A DNA stretch of 64,000 nt, taken from the NCBI RefSeq assembly GCF_964019385.1, contig NC_088651.1, forward strand, positions 7,742,329 to 7,806,328, in the 5' to 3' direction. Shown in pieces: positions 23,001 to 35,397 of the stretch. The position numbers and the translations under genes were made by a program. The notes below the pieces were generated by a model. It did not search any database, was not told where the DNA came from, and worked only from the letters and a program-made list of their open reading frames with translations. Source of the stretch: Sycon ciliatum (Eukaryota; Porifera; Calcarea; Leucosolenida; Sycettidae). Positions within the stretch are counted from its first letter, which is position 1. Every line of letters starts with the position of its first letter.

Positions 23001-26000
23001 ACTATTCACAGCAGTCCCAAATTTTCGGCGTCGCTGAATGCGAATGCCAGCGGCCTGCAAGTAAACCAAAAATGAAATCAATGCGATCACTCACATCACA
23101 GCTGAGTCGTGTGATACAGAGGTACGTTGAAAGTGACACGTGGGCAAAAATGGTCAAAAAGCGACAATTTCTCACCTTTCTGCCCGTTCGAAGCTCAAGA
23201 ACTGACCATCGACACCCTGATCTTGTTGCATAGCTGGACATAGGAAAGTGCACTGACGGCGGGTGGCAGCGGCCTATAAGCAAACCAAAAATCAAATCAA
23301 AGCTGGGTCATGTTATACAGAGGTACGTTGAAAGTGACACGTGGGCACAAATGGTCAAAAAGCGACAATTTCTCACCTTACTGCCAGTTCGAAGATCAAG
23401 AACTGACCATCGCCACCCGGATCTTGTTGTATAGCTGGACATAGGGAAATGCACCAAGAAAATTTCCCCATTTCAATAAACACTTCGCCCAGAGCTGCTT
23501 AAAGCTGATATCAACCTGCCTCGAAGTTTTGGGCCTTTTTGCCCGTGATTCTTCACTTTGCGACTAAACTATTCACAGCAGTCCCAAATTTTCGGCGTCA
23601 CTGAATGCGGGTGCCAGCGGCCTACAAGCAAACCAAAAACAAATCAATGCGACCACTCACATCCCAGCTGGTTCATGTTGTACAGAGGTAGAGTTGAAAG
23701 TTACACGTTGGCACAAATGGTCAAAAAGCGACAATTTCTCACCTTTCTGCCCGTTCGAAGCTCAACAACTGGCCATCTCCACCCAGATCTTGTTGCATAG
23801 CTAGACATAGGGAAGTGAACCAAGAAAAAATTCTACATTTCAATAAACACTTCGCCCAGGGCTGCTCAAAGCTGAAATCAATCCATCTCGAAGTTTTGGG
23901 CCCTTTTGCCCGTGATTCTTCACTTTGCGACTAAACTATTCACAGCAGTGCCTAATTTTCGGCGTCACTGAATGCGGTTGCCAGCGGCCTACAAGCAAAC
24001 CAAAAATGAAATCAATGCGACCACTTACATCCCACCTGGGTCATGTTATAGAGAGGTACGTTGGAAGTGACACGTGGGCACAAATGGTCAAAAAGCGACA
24101 ATTTCTCACCTTTCTGCCAGTTCGAAGCTCAACAACTGACGATTGCCACCCTGATCCTTTTTGCATAGCTGGACATAGGGAAGTCCACCAAGAAAAAATT
24201 CCACATTTCAATAAACACTTCCCCCAGGGCTGCTGAAAGCTGAAATCTATCTATCTCGAAGTTTTGGGCCTTTTGGGCCTTTTGGCCCGTGATTCAAAAA
24301 GCGACTATTTCTCACCTTTCTGCCCGTTCGAAGCTCAAGAACTGACCATCGCAACCCTGATCTTGTTGTATAGCTAGACATAGGGAAGTGCACCAAGAAA
24401 ATATTCCACACTTCAAAAAACACTTCCCCCAGGGCTGCATAAAGCTGAAATCAATCCATCTCGAAGTTTTGGGCCCTTTTGCCGGTGATTCTTCACTTTG
24501 CGACTAAACTATTCACAGCAGCAGAAATGTTTGGCGTCGCTGAATGCGGGTGCCAGCGGCCTACAAGTAAACCAAAAATTAAATCAATGCGATCACTCAC
24601 ATCACAGCTGGGTCATGTTATACAGAGGTACGTTGAAAGTGACACGTGGGCACAAATGGTCAAAAAGCGACAATTTCTCACCTTTCTGCCCGTTCGAAGC
24701 TCAAGAACTGACCATCGACACCCTGATCTTGTTACATAGCTGGACATAGGGAAGTGCACCAAGAAAAAATTCTACATTTCAATAAACACTTCGCCGAGGG
24801 CTACTCAAAGCTGAAATCAATCCATCTCGAAGTTTTGGGCCCTTTTGCCCGTGATTCTTCACTTTGCGACTAAACTATTCATAGCAGTGCCAAATTTTCG
24901 GCGTCACTGAATTCGGGTGCCAGCGGCCTACAAGCAAACTAAAAATGAAATCAATGCGACCACTTACATCCCAGCTGGGTCATGTTATAGGGAGGTACGC
25001 TGGAAGTGACACGTGGGCACAAATGGTCAAAACGCGACAATTTCTCACCTTTCTGCCAGTTCGAAGCTCAAGAACTGACCATTGCCACCCTGATCTTGTT
25101 GCATAGCTGGACATAGGGAAGTGGACCAAGAAAAAATTCCACATTTCAATAAACACTTCCCCAGGGCTGCTCAAAGCTGAAATCAATCCATCTCGAAGTT
25201 TTGGGCCTTTTTGCCCGTGATTCTTCACTTTGCAACTAAACTTTTCACAGCAGTGCCAAATTTTCGGCGTCACTAACAGCGGGTGGCAGCGGCCTATAAG
25301 CAAACCAAAAATCAAATCAATGCGACCACTCACATCACAGCTGGGTCATGTTATAGAGAGGTTCGTTGAAAGTGACACGTGTGCACAAATGGTCAAAACG
25401 CGACAATTTCTCACCTCTCTGCCAGTTCGAAGCTCAAGAACTGGCCATCGCAACCCTGATCTTTTTGTATAACTGGACATAGGGAAGTGCACGAAGAAAA
25501 AATTCCACATTTCAATAAAAACTTCCACCGGCTATTCAAAGCTGAAATCAATCCATCTCGAAGTTTTGGGCCCTTTTGCCGGTGATTCTTCACTTTGCGA
25601 CTAAACTATTCACAGCAGTCCCAAATTTTCGGCGTCGCTGAATGCGGGTGCCAGCGGCCTACAAGTAACCCAAAAATTAAATCAATGCGACCACTCACAT
25701 CACAGCTGGGTCATGTTATACAGAGGTACGTTGAAAGTGACACGTGGGCATAAATGGTCAAAAAGCGACAATTTCTCACCTTTCTGCGCGTTCGAAGCTC
25801 AAGAACTTACCATCGACACCCTGATCTTGTTGCAGAGCTGGACATAGGGAAGTGAACCAAGAAAAAATTCCACATTTCAATAAACACTTCCCCCAGGGCT
25901 GCTCAAAGCTGATATCAACCTAGCTCGAAGTTTTGGGCCTTTTTGCCCGTGATTCTTCACTTTGCGACTAAACTATTCACAGCAATGCCAACTTTTCGGC

Positions 26001-27796
26001 GTCACTGACAGCGGGTGGCAGCGGCCTATAAGCAAACCTAAAATCAAATCAATGCGACCACTCACATCCCAGCTGGGTCATGTTATAGCGAGGTACGTTG
26101 GAAGTGACACATGGGCACAAATGGTCAAAACGCGACAATTTCTCACCTTTCTGTCTTTTCGAAGCTCAAGAACTGACCATCGCCACCCTGATCTTGTTGT
26201 ATAGCTAGACATAGGGAAGTGCACCAAGAAAAAATTCCACACTTCAATAAACACTTCGCCCAGGGCTGCTCAAAGCTGAAATCAATCCATCTCGAAGTTT
26301 TGGGCCCTTGTGCCCGTGATTGTTCACTTTGCGACTAAACTATTCACAGCAGTCCCAAATTTTCGGCGTCACTGAATGCGGGTGCCAGCCGCCTACAAGT
26401 AAACCAAAAATTAAATCAATGCGATCACTCACATCACACCTGGGTTATGTTATAGAGGTACGTTGGAAGTGACAAGTGGGCACAAATGGTCAAAAAGCGA
26501 CAATTTCTCACCTTTCTGCCAGTTCGAAGCTCAAGAACTGACCATCGGCACCCTGATCTTGTTGCATAGCTGGACATAGGGAAATGCACCAAGAAAATTT
26601 CCCCATTTCAATAAACACTTTGCCCAGTGATCGCATTGATTTAACTTCCACCAGGGCTACTTAAAGCTGAAATCAACCCACCTCGAAGTTTTGGGCCCTT
26701 TTGCCGGTGATTCTTCACTTTGCGACTAAACTATTCACAGCAGTGCCAAATATTTGGCGTCGCTGAATGCGGGTGCCAGCGGTCTACAAGTAAACCAAAA
26801 ATTAAATCAATGCGATCACTCACATCACAGCTGGGTCATGTTATACAGAGGTACGTTGAAAGTGACACGTGGGCACAAATGGTCAAAAAGCGACAATTTC
26901 TCACCTTTCTGCCTGTTCGAAGCTCAAGAACTGACCATCAACACCCTGATCTTGTTGCATAGCTGGACATAGGGAAGTGCACCAAGAAAAAATTCCACAT
27001 TTCAATAAACACTTCGCCCAGGGCTGCTCAAAGCTGATATCTATCTATCTCAAAGTTTTGGGCCTTTTTGCCCGTGATTCTTCACTTTGCGACTAAACTA
27101 TTCACAGCAGTGCCTAATTTTCGGCGTCACTGACAGCGGGTGGCAGCGGACTATAAGAAAACCAAAAACCAAATCAATGCGACCACTCACATCACAGCTG
27201 GGTCATGTTATAGAGAATCACGTTGAAAGTGACATGTGTGCACAAATGGTCAAAACGCGACAATTTCTCACCTTTCTGCCTGTTCGAAGCTCAACAACTG
27301 ACCATCGCCACCCTGATCTTGTTGTATAGCTAGACATAGAGAAGTGCACCAAGAAAATATTCCACACTTCAATAAACACTTCCCCCAGGGCTGCACAAAG
27401 CTGAAATCAATCCATCTCGAAGTTTTGGGTCCTTTTGCCCGTGATTCTTCACTTTGCGACTAAACTATTCGCAGCAGCAGAACTTTTTGCGTCGCTGAAT
27501 GCGGGTGCCAGCGGCCTACAAGTAAACCAAAAATCAAATCAATGCGACCACCCACATCACAGCTGGGTCATGTTATACAGAGGTACGTTGAAAGTGACAC
27601 GTGGGCACAAATGGTCAAAAAGCGACAATTTCTCCTCCACCTTTCTGCCCGTTCCAAGCTCAAGAACTGACTATCCCCACCCTGATCTTCTTTTATAGCT
27701 GGACATATGGAAGCCCACTAAGAAAAAATCCACATTTCAATATACAACTCGTCCACGTCTGCTCAAAGCTGAAATCAACTATTCACAGCAGTCCCA
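20020..27796. repeat. ~366-bp satellite, about 21 units
   Basis: Units starting GATTCTTCACTTTGCGAC begin at about 20089, 20455, 20821, 21187, 21537, 21904, 22246, 22613, 22979, 23546, 23913, 24486, 24852, 25218, 25583, 25949, 26319, 26709, 27076 and 27441; two further units (near 23230 and 24290) are truncated. Divergence between units is several percent. Many units keep an 80-codon plus-strand frame (MRLNYSQQ ... QFLTFLPVRSS). The array ends in the middle of a unit where the 15-bp repeat begins. Confidence 0.93.
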
Positions 27797-28820
27797 AATG
27801 TTCGCGCTGTACTTGTTCGCACTGTATATGTTCGCACTGTACTTGTTTGCGCTGTACTTGTTCGTGTGTGCTGTACTTGTTCGCACTGTACTTGTTTGCG
27901 CTGTATTTGTTTGCGCTGTACTTGTTCGCACTGTATATGTTCGCACTGTACTTGTTCGCACTGTACTTGTTTGCGCTGTACTTGTTCGCTCTGTACTTGT
28001 CCGCGCTGTACTTGTTCGCGCTGTACTTGTTCGCGCTGTACTTGTTCGCGCTGTACTTGCTCGCGCTGTACTTGTTCGCGCTGTACTTGTTCGCGCTGTT
28101 CTTGTTGGCGCTGTACTTGTTTGCGCTGTACTTGTTTGCGCTGTACTTGTTCGCGCTGTACTTGTTTGCGCTGTACTTGTTTGCGCTGTACTGGTTTGCG
28201 CTGTACTTGTTCGCACTGTACTTGTTGGCGCTGTACTTTTTCGCGCTGTACTTGTTGGCGCTGTACTTGTTCGCTCTGTACTTGTTTCCACTGTTCTTGT
28301 TCGCACTGTATATGTTCGCACTGTACTTGTTCGCACTGTACTTGTTCGCACTGTACTTGTTCGCGCTGTACTTGTTCGCACTGCACTTGTTCGCACTGTA
28401 CTTGTTTGCGCTGTACTTGTTTGCGCTGTACTTGTTGGCGCTGTACTTGTTCGCACTGTACTTGTTGGCGCTGTACTTTTTCGCGCTGTACTTGTTGGCG
28501 CTGTACTTGTTCGCTCTGTACTTGTTTCCACTGTTCTTGTTCGCGCTGTACTTGTTCGCACTGTACTTGTTCGCACTGTACTTGTTCGCACTGTACTTGT
28601 TCGCACTGTACTTGTTCGCGCTGTACTTGTTCGCACTGCACTTGTTCGCACTGTACTTGTTTGCGCTGTACTTGTTTGCGCTGTACTTGTTTGAGCTGTA
28701 CTTGTTTGCACTGTACTTGTTTGCGCTGTACTTGTTTGCACTGTACTTGTTTGCGCTGTACTTGTTCGCGCTGTACTTGTTCGCACTGTATATGTTCGCA
28801 CTGCACTTGTTCGCACCGTA
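27797..28820. repeat. 15-bp array (CTGTACTTGTTCGCR)n, first part
   Basis: About 68 units vary mainly at the CG/TG and R positions (TTCGCG, TTCGCA, TTTGCG, TTGGCG). Some units carry TATATG in place of TACTTG. Because 15 is a multiple of three, several frames on both strands stay open for 300-400 codons, giving LYLFA, VLVRT, QVQCE and NKYSA pentapeptide repeats. I treat these as artefacts. Confidence 0.95.
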
Positions 28821-29340
28821 TATGTTGGACTCAGTAGAGCGTCCAGCCCCTATATGATGTCCAACGCCTATATAGAGTCCATTTCTCCAAAATCCACTGT
28901 ACAGAGTCCAAACTTGGAATCAACTGTGAGCTCAAAGTTTAGATGGACATCACTCCCTGTATAGAGTCCAGCCAATTGGCTTCACCCCTATATAGAGTCC
29001 ATTGGTCCAAAATCAACTGTACGGAGTCCAAACTTTGAAATCAACCATAAAGAGTCTTTGTGTGGACAACACTCCCTGTATAAAGTCCAGCCAATTAGGC
29101 ATCCCCTATCCAGAGTTTGAAATTAGACATAGGATCTGCTGTAAGCAGTGAATATTAACCAGAAAACGGCCTCTCCCTTTAATCCTTTACATCATTCACT
29201 TCTCAAGATAAAAAATAAGTATTGAGGCGCCACTGCGCCACTTCATTACATGAAAACCCTACAAACACCATCCTCAAATCAAGTGGTCTCTTCGCAGACG
29301 CTGCAAATTACAATATCTCAATCATGTAGTGTTGCCAAAG

Positions 29341-29530
29341 TATTGTGCACGCACACACACACACACATGCACACACCCACACAACGCCAAGAAAATACCT
29401 AGAAAAAAAGACCAAGAATTGAAAGAGAATAATGGAGAGCCAAGGATTAATTATTTGTTTTCAAATTATTGTGCGCGCGCACACACACACACAAACCTAT
29501 ACAACGCCAAGAAAACACCAAGAAAAAAGT
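29341..29530. repeat. Duplicated (AC)n-containing block
   Basis: Two similar segments, at about 29341-29410 and 29460-29527, each begin ATTGTGC, run through (AC)n, and end in AACGCCAAGAAAA plus a short A-rich tract. They lie inside the 3.9-kb inverted-end element. Confidence 0.75.
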
Positions 29531-31139
29531 AGAGACACAATACACACGCAACTCCAACAGCCATGCAAACGTCCACCTATTTACACGTAAAGTCAAGAGG
29601 GATAACAAATTATTATACGAAACGAATGCATACGTGGGCGGTTGCACGCACGTTTACATACATGTAGTAATGTAAGAGAGTAACATAGTGCAGTAGTCAG
29701 CATAATACTAGCACATGCTGGGAGTGCAATAGCAAGCTTCACCATTGCTCATGGCCATGCAAATGTTCAGCAGCACTCAGTTCCGCAAGCTTCTGAAGAT
29801 CAGCACACCTGCAACAAATTGATAGCACAAGGATACGCTTATTACCGTAATGATGCATGGGAGCACACAACTACCAAGTTCTCAATGAATGTGATGCTCA
29901 ATGAAAATCCATCCACTCAAAGACCTGTGAACAGGTGACGGTGGGGACAATAATCTATTAGTAATACGAGGAATAAGGTAGTTTGTGCACACTCAAGACG
30001 CCCAGACACACCACCATACATGTAGTGTACACATTGTTTCACTTCACTGTAACTAAATTGAAATGAGATGATTTGAACAATCTGTACAGCGTTGCTGTCA
30101 GTCAGTCTTCCCCAAGATGTAAATGCAATGATTTGTTGTCACGAGGCAGTTTCACTGACACAATGTCATGTTTGTGACTTCAAAACGGTTACTTCACGGA
30201 ATACGAGTACATGTATTAGCTTGAGAAGCTTTTTCTTGTCATCGGCATACAAGAAATCCTCCTACTACTACTACTAGTACACTGGCACTGCGTTTGTGGA
30301 TCCCATTGCATTTGACATCATACTAGAGCCTTGTCGCGAACGTCGCGATGAAATACATGTACATGAATTCGGAATAACCAATTTATATTTGCACTACATG
30401 ACGATGATTTTGTACTCTCTTGCTTGCTTACGTTGTGGCTGATTCCACGCTTGGGTTAACCGAAGTCTAGTTCCCCATCGTCCTTTCTAGTGATTGATTT
30501 CATTTTACTTCGAAGTAGCTTCGAAGCAATCCTTCGTTTCTCTATTCTTTGCATTTTGTTCACAAACAAATTCTTCGTTATGTTTTCGACCCGTGAGTAT
30601 TTTCGCGCTCTTGATTTGTTTTGCTCACGCGTGACTTTCCTTTCCTTTCCTTTTGACAAGTTTTGTTATGCATGACCATGATGACGTATTGGTATGACGT
30701 TTATGTGTACGTGACCACGTGACTGCGTGTTCACTAACTCCATGACTGTACAGACAGTAGGCTAGTGCATTTTAGCGATTCGCTCTCCTTGCTGTTCACT
30801 TCTTCTCCATTTCTGTTTGTCGCTGCACTAGTTCCTTTTGTTACCATGCCACGTAAATGAAGGTCGTGGTCGCCATTTTTATGCATGTTCTTTGTGCGCA
30901 GCTGCCTGTGGATGCAGCTGCCTTTTTCCGTTGAAATTTGATCTTGTTTGAGAAAGAAACATAGAAACAAACTTTCAAAATCAAGAAACGTAAATGTCTT
31001 TCATGTCCGTTGAGTCGGGATCTTTATGGTGTCGCGAGTCACGACAAGCCTAGTAGAGGAAGAGTGTCGTGGAGTTCACATAATTATCACAGGGATAAAA
31101 ATACATTTCTCATGAAACGAGAGAGCTTGGAAGCTCAGG
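29531..31139. other. Interior of the inverted-end element, no gene seen
   Basis: Only frames of about 60-80 codons without recognisable motifs are present. Base composition is AT-richer than in the surrounding arrays. I see no transposase signature. Confidence 0.4.
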
Positions 31140-31665
31140 GCCCTACGCTATGCTTTTTTGCCTTGATGACCTAGACAAAAAAAAGCATAGGGATGTTATA
31201 AATTCTTTAAAATATTCCTTTTTTTTTAAGACATAACCTGGGATTCGAACCCGCACTATCGCGCCCTGCATGCATCCCCCGATACACTTCGCATACATAC
31301 TAATTCTTCCAAGTTGCTTCACATTATGATCTTGCATTTGAAAGCCCTATTTGAATATGCATTGTGGCCAGTCGTCTTTGATGGTAAGGTACGGTAGGGA
31401 TAGGTACAGGACAGGTACGATCGAGGGTAATACGACACCGTCTCCCGTACCGTACCATCAAACACAGCTGGCCACATACAGCTGCCCGCAATATTCAAAT
31501 AGGGCTTTCAAACGCAAGATCATAACGTGAAGCAACTTGGAAGAATGGGTATGAATGCGAAGTGTATGGGGGAATGCATGTAGGGCGATAGTGCGGGTTC
31601 GAATCCCAGGATATGCCTGAAAAAATAGGAGAATTGAAAAATTTATAACATCCCTATGATTTTTT
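31140..31665. mobile_element. Foldback element with tRNA-like B boxes
   Basis: Arms at about 31180-31390 and 31440-31665 are inverted copies: CAAATAGGGCTTTCAAACGC, CGATAGTGCGGGTTCGAATC and the TATAACATCCCTATG end all recur in opposite orientation. Each arm holds GGTTCGAATCC, which matches the RNA polymerase III B box. No convincing A box or full cloverleaf was found, so it may be a tRNA-derived SINE pair rather than a tRNA gene. Confidence 0.6.
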
Positions 31666-32042
31666 TGCCGTCAGATACGGGATAGCGCCAGGCGTGACAC
31701 AAACAAACAAACACACCAAAAAATACCAAATTAAAGCTGTATGGACCCTGGCTAGCTTCTGCATAGCTACGGGAATAAAATAATAATTGATGATAGCTGA
31801 CGATCGTATACGATTGATGCAAAGTCCTTGCAGTCCTTGAGGATTATTACGAAGTGGTTGATTACTTTTAGGGCATTCATCCAAGCAACATCAAACAAAC
31901 GCGATACGCTCCTTGAAAATGGAAACAAATCCAAGCATAACGACAGAACAGCAGACCAATCGAAACGAGTAAAAGCTTCCTTACCTCAGTCATCGTCCTG
32001 CCATGTAGTTGGACAGCCTTTTGACACGGTGGTACAGGCAGC

Positions 32043-32330
32043 TCTGGTCCAGTCAAACAGGGGTATCCTTGTGGCGTCGAACGAAAGAGAGTGTCAGTGT
32101 ATCTGACGCGTCAGATTGGAACTGTGCTGAACTTTTCTCGTTCTCCTCTTTCTGCTTTCATCCCTCGCTCTGATGAAACCGTTCAAACGTCTTACTGGCA
32201 GCAATGTCCAGCCAAACAGGGGATCTTTGTGGCATCGAACGAAAGAGAGTGTCAGTGTACCTGACTCGTCAGATTTGAACTGTGCTGAACTTTTCTCGTT
32301 CTGCAATTTCTGCTTTCATCCCGCGCACTG
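32043..32330. repeat. ~163-bp direct duplication
   Basis: The block with CGAACGAAAGAGAGTGTCAG and TGAACTTTTCTCGTTCT occurs at about 32045-32165 and again at 32208-32330 with moderate divergence. Confidence 0.8.
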
Positions 32331-32744
32331 TTGAAACGTCTTCAGAGAACCACAAGACGCTTTCCAGATATGATTTGGAACGTCTTCTTATCCTCCTTGG
32401 TTACCTCGAGACAGATTACTGTCAGCAACTGCACAGCAGAACTGACAGCCATGGCTGAAGTGAAGAAAGGAATGCGCTGCCACAAGGCAAGCAAAACTGA
32501 AAAGGTGTTTGTTCTCTTTCGGGCACAACACACAGTACAGAACGGCGTGACTGGATAAACTGGACTCCTGGACCGTGAATAGGGGACTTGTAGAAAAGTG
32601 TACTCCTTAGGGGATTGCGCGGCAGGATGAAGCTGATCAAAACTGAGTGGACTCCTGGACTCTGTATAGTGGATTTTGGACCAATGGACTCTATATAGGG
32701 TGCTGGACATTATAGTGCATGGACTCTATACTGAGTCCTACATA

Positions 32745-34001
32745 GATGTTCGCGCTGTACTTGTTCGCACTGTACTTGTTCGCACTGTATATGTTCGCAC
32801 TGTACTTGTGGGCGCTGTACTTGTTCGCGCTGTACTTGTTCGCACTGCACTTGTTCGCGCTGTACTTGTTCGCGATGTACTTGTTCACGCTGTACTTGTT
32901 TGCGCTGTACCTGTTTGCGCTGTACTTGTTCGCACTGTACTTGTTCGCACTGTACTTGTGCGCGCTGTACTTGTTTGCGCTGTACTTGTTTGCACTGTAC
33001 TTGTTCGCGCTGTACTTGTTCGCACTGTACTTGTTCACACTGTACTTGTTTGCGCTGTACTTGTTCGCACTGTATATGTTCGCACTGCACTTGTTCGCAC
33101 TGTACTTGTTAGCGCTGTACTTGTTCGCGCTGTACTTGTTTGCGCTGTACTTGTTCGCGCTGTACTTGTTGGCGCTGTACTTGTTTGCGCTGTACTTGTT
33201 TGCACTGTACTTGTTCGCGCTGTACTTGTTCGCACTGTACTTGTTCACACTGTACTTGTTTGCGCTGTACTTGTTCGCGCTGTACTTGTTCGCGCTTTAC
33301 TTGTTTGCGCTGTACTTGTTAGCGCTGTACTTGTTCGCACTGTTCTTGTTCGCGCTGTATATGTTCGCGCTGTACTTGTTCGCACTGTACTTGTTCGCGC
33401 TGTACTTGTTCGCGCTGTACTTGTTTGCACTGTACTTGTTCGCGCTGTACTTGTTCGCGCTGTACTTGTTTGCGCTGTACTTGTTTGCGCTGTACTTGTT
33501 CGCGCTGTACTTGTTCGCACTGTACTTGTTCACACTGTACTTGTTTGTGCTGTACTTGTTCGCACTGTATATGTTCGCACTGCACTTGTTCGCACTGTAC
33601 TTGTTAGCGCTGTACTTGTTCGCGCTGTACTTGTTCGCGCTGTACTTGTTTGCGCTGTACTTGTTCGCACTGTACTTGTTGGCGCTGTACTTGTTGGCGC
33701 TGTACTTGTTTGCGCTGTACTTGTTCGCACTGTATATGTTCGCACTGCACTTGTTCACACTGTACTTGTTCGCACTGTACTTGTTTGCGCTGTACTTGTT
33801 TGCGCTGTACTTGTTTGCGCTGTACTTGTTTGCGCTGTACTTGTTCACACTGTACTTGTTCGCACTGTACTTGTTTGCGCTGTACTTGTTCGCACTGTAT
33901 ATGTTCGCACTGCACTTGTTCGCACTGTATATGTTCGCGCTGTACTTGTTTGCGCTGTACTTGTTTGCGCTGTACTTGTTTGCGCTGTACTTGTTCGCAC
34001 T
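32745..34001. repeat. 15-bp array (CTGTACTTGTTCGCR)n, second part
   Basis: About 84 units of the same repeat as 27797-28820, in the same orientation. The 459-codon plus-strand frame across it consists of VLVRAVLVCA-type repeats and is not evidence of a gene. Confidence 0.95.
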
Positions 34002-34077
34002 AAGTCCACACGGCCACAGACTCGTAGTACATGGCACATGCAGTATTACTCATGATCTCCAGAAAACTTGACATTAA

Positions 34078-35098
34078 GGGGGCAGCCTGGTCGTAAAATC
34101 CCTGAAAAATCGAATTTGTGAATTCATATCGAGGACTACATCAGTTGAAAGAGCATGAACAGCTGCAAAATCTCTGAAACTTTTGTCTCGATCTCACCAG
34201 CCGCAAGAGTTATGGCCGAAAATGTGCCCTTGTAAGGAAAGATTTGCACGCTGTCATTTGTTGGCAGCACTGTATTTGAATGTGAGCAGACCGTGCGCAA
34301 CTTGTCGTATCATGGAAACACGCGAAAGTGTGCACAATTTTGCTCCAAGTCCAAAAGATCACGTTTTTAAGCCACGTATTGAGCTGCACGGCTTCACCCG
34401 CCGCCGTGCAGCAGGAATTTTGCCAACACCCTCGTGACGTTGTAGATATGTGGCTTGATTATTGTAGTTGACGTTGATTTAGTGACTTTGGCAAGTTTGA
34501 GTCGTGTCAAGAAGTCAGATAGGATTCCGTACTAGGCAGTAGTGGAACGTGAGTGGAAGTCTTTGCCGATTTTTGAGGGTATCCTGAATTCGGTTTGCAG
34601 CGCTTTGGAAATGGCTTGCTGTGGAGGTTCCAGCACTGGATGTTGTATCAAAGGTACGACCTCGTAGCAGACCCTAAACCTAAAAAAATTCCAAAAATGA
34701 CTTGGGTTTGTGGGAGTCTGTGAAACAACGCCCACTCCTGCCGTTGTGACAGATTCCAGGGCCACGTTGAAGGGCCCTATCCCACCACCCATGGCTGCTT
34801 CTGGACTTTTTTAGGTTTGGATCCCGCGCACGGACAGAATGGGCAAGAAAATGTGAAAAAATTGTAAATGCATTTTTTGGCTCCTGGGTGGCTCGCACAC
34901 CGTGGCACTATGCCGGAATTTTGAGTTTTTCCGGCCCGGAAAGCCTGTCAGTGAGGCGTAAGAAGAACTTTTAAATCATGTCCAGAGGGCCAGCATAGTG
35001 GCAGGAGTGTGTGGTGAACATTTCACTCAAATCCATTGAGAGACACCAAAGTTACGGTCAATTCAATGCCATATGAAATTTACGACCAGGCTGCTACC
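34078..35098. mobile_element. ~1.0-kb element with terminal inverted repeats
   Basis: The left end GGGGGCAGCCTGGTCGTAAA and reversed right end GGTAGCAGCCTGGTCGTAAA match at 18 of 20 bases. The interior has no recognisable frame. No clear target duplication is visible, so the superfamily is unassigned. Confidence 0.6.
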
Positions 35099-35397
35099 GT
35101 AACAAAACATATATGCCATGGTGCAAACCAAGCGGAATTGCACAATCTTGTATATGTACTCTTGATAGTACCTTAAATGTTGAAGTTGAATTGGCAGACT
35201 GGCCTTCACTCAGCACAGGATAAGAAGATGTCCATGAAGACATCAGACTTCGAACAACACAGTGAGTCTGCAGCAGAGATGGAACATAAGACACAAGCCA
35301 AGTCCATTGTCATCAACTACAGTGTAAACACAGATACAATATACATGCTCAAGATGTTATGCTGCTGTTCTCGGATGTTATGCTTCTGCAAGTAAAC

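Larger units (their letters stand above)
28821..32744. mobile_element. 3.9-kb element with inverted ends splitting the 15-bp array
   Basis: The left end (TATGTTGGACTCAGTAGAG) and reversed right end (TATGTAGGACTCAGTATAG) match, and homology continues inward over roughly 200 bp, including CCCTATATAGAGTCCATTGG. The flanking 15-bp arrays have the same orientation, as expected if one array was interrupted. I found no transposase frame. The exact target duplication is unclear because the flank is itself repetitive. Confidence 0.65.

Noticed and set aside
27775-28857. Several 300-420-codon ORFs on both strands (LYLFA, QVQCE, TSTAR and CTCSHC repeats)
   Set aside because: All derive from a 15-bp tandem repeat whose length is a multiple of three; no start context, domain or codon bias supports translation.
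31232-31262. Possible tRNA gene from GGTTCGAATCC
   Set aside because: No A box, anticodon arm or acceptor stem could be folded; the motif lies in a foldback repeat.
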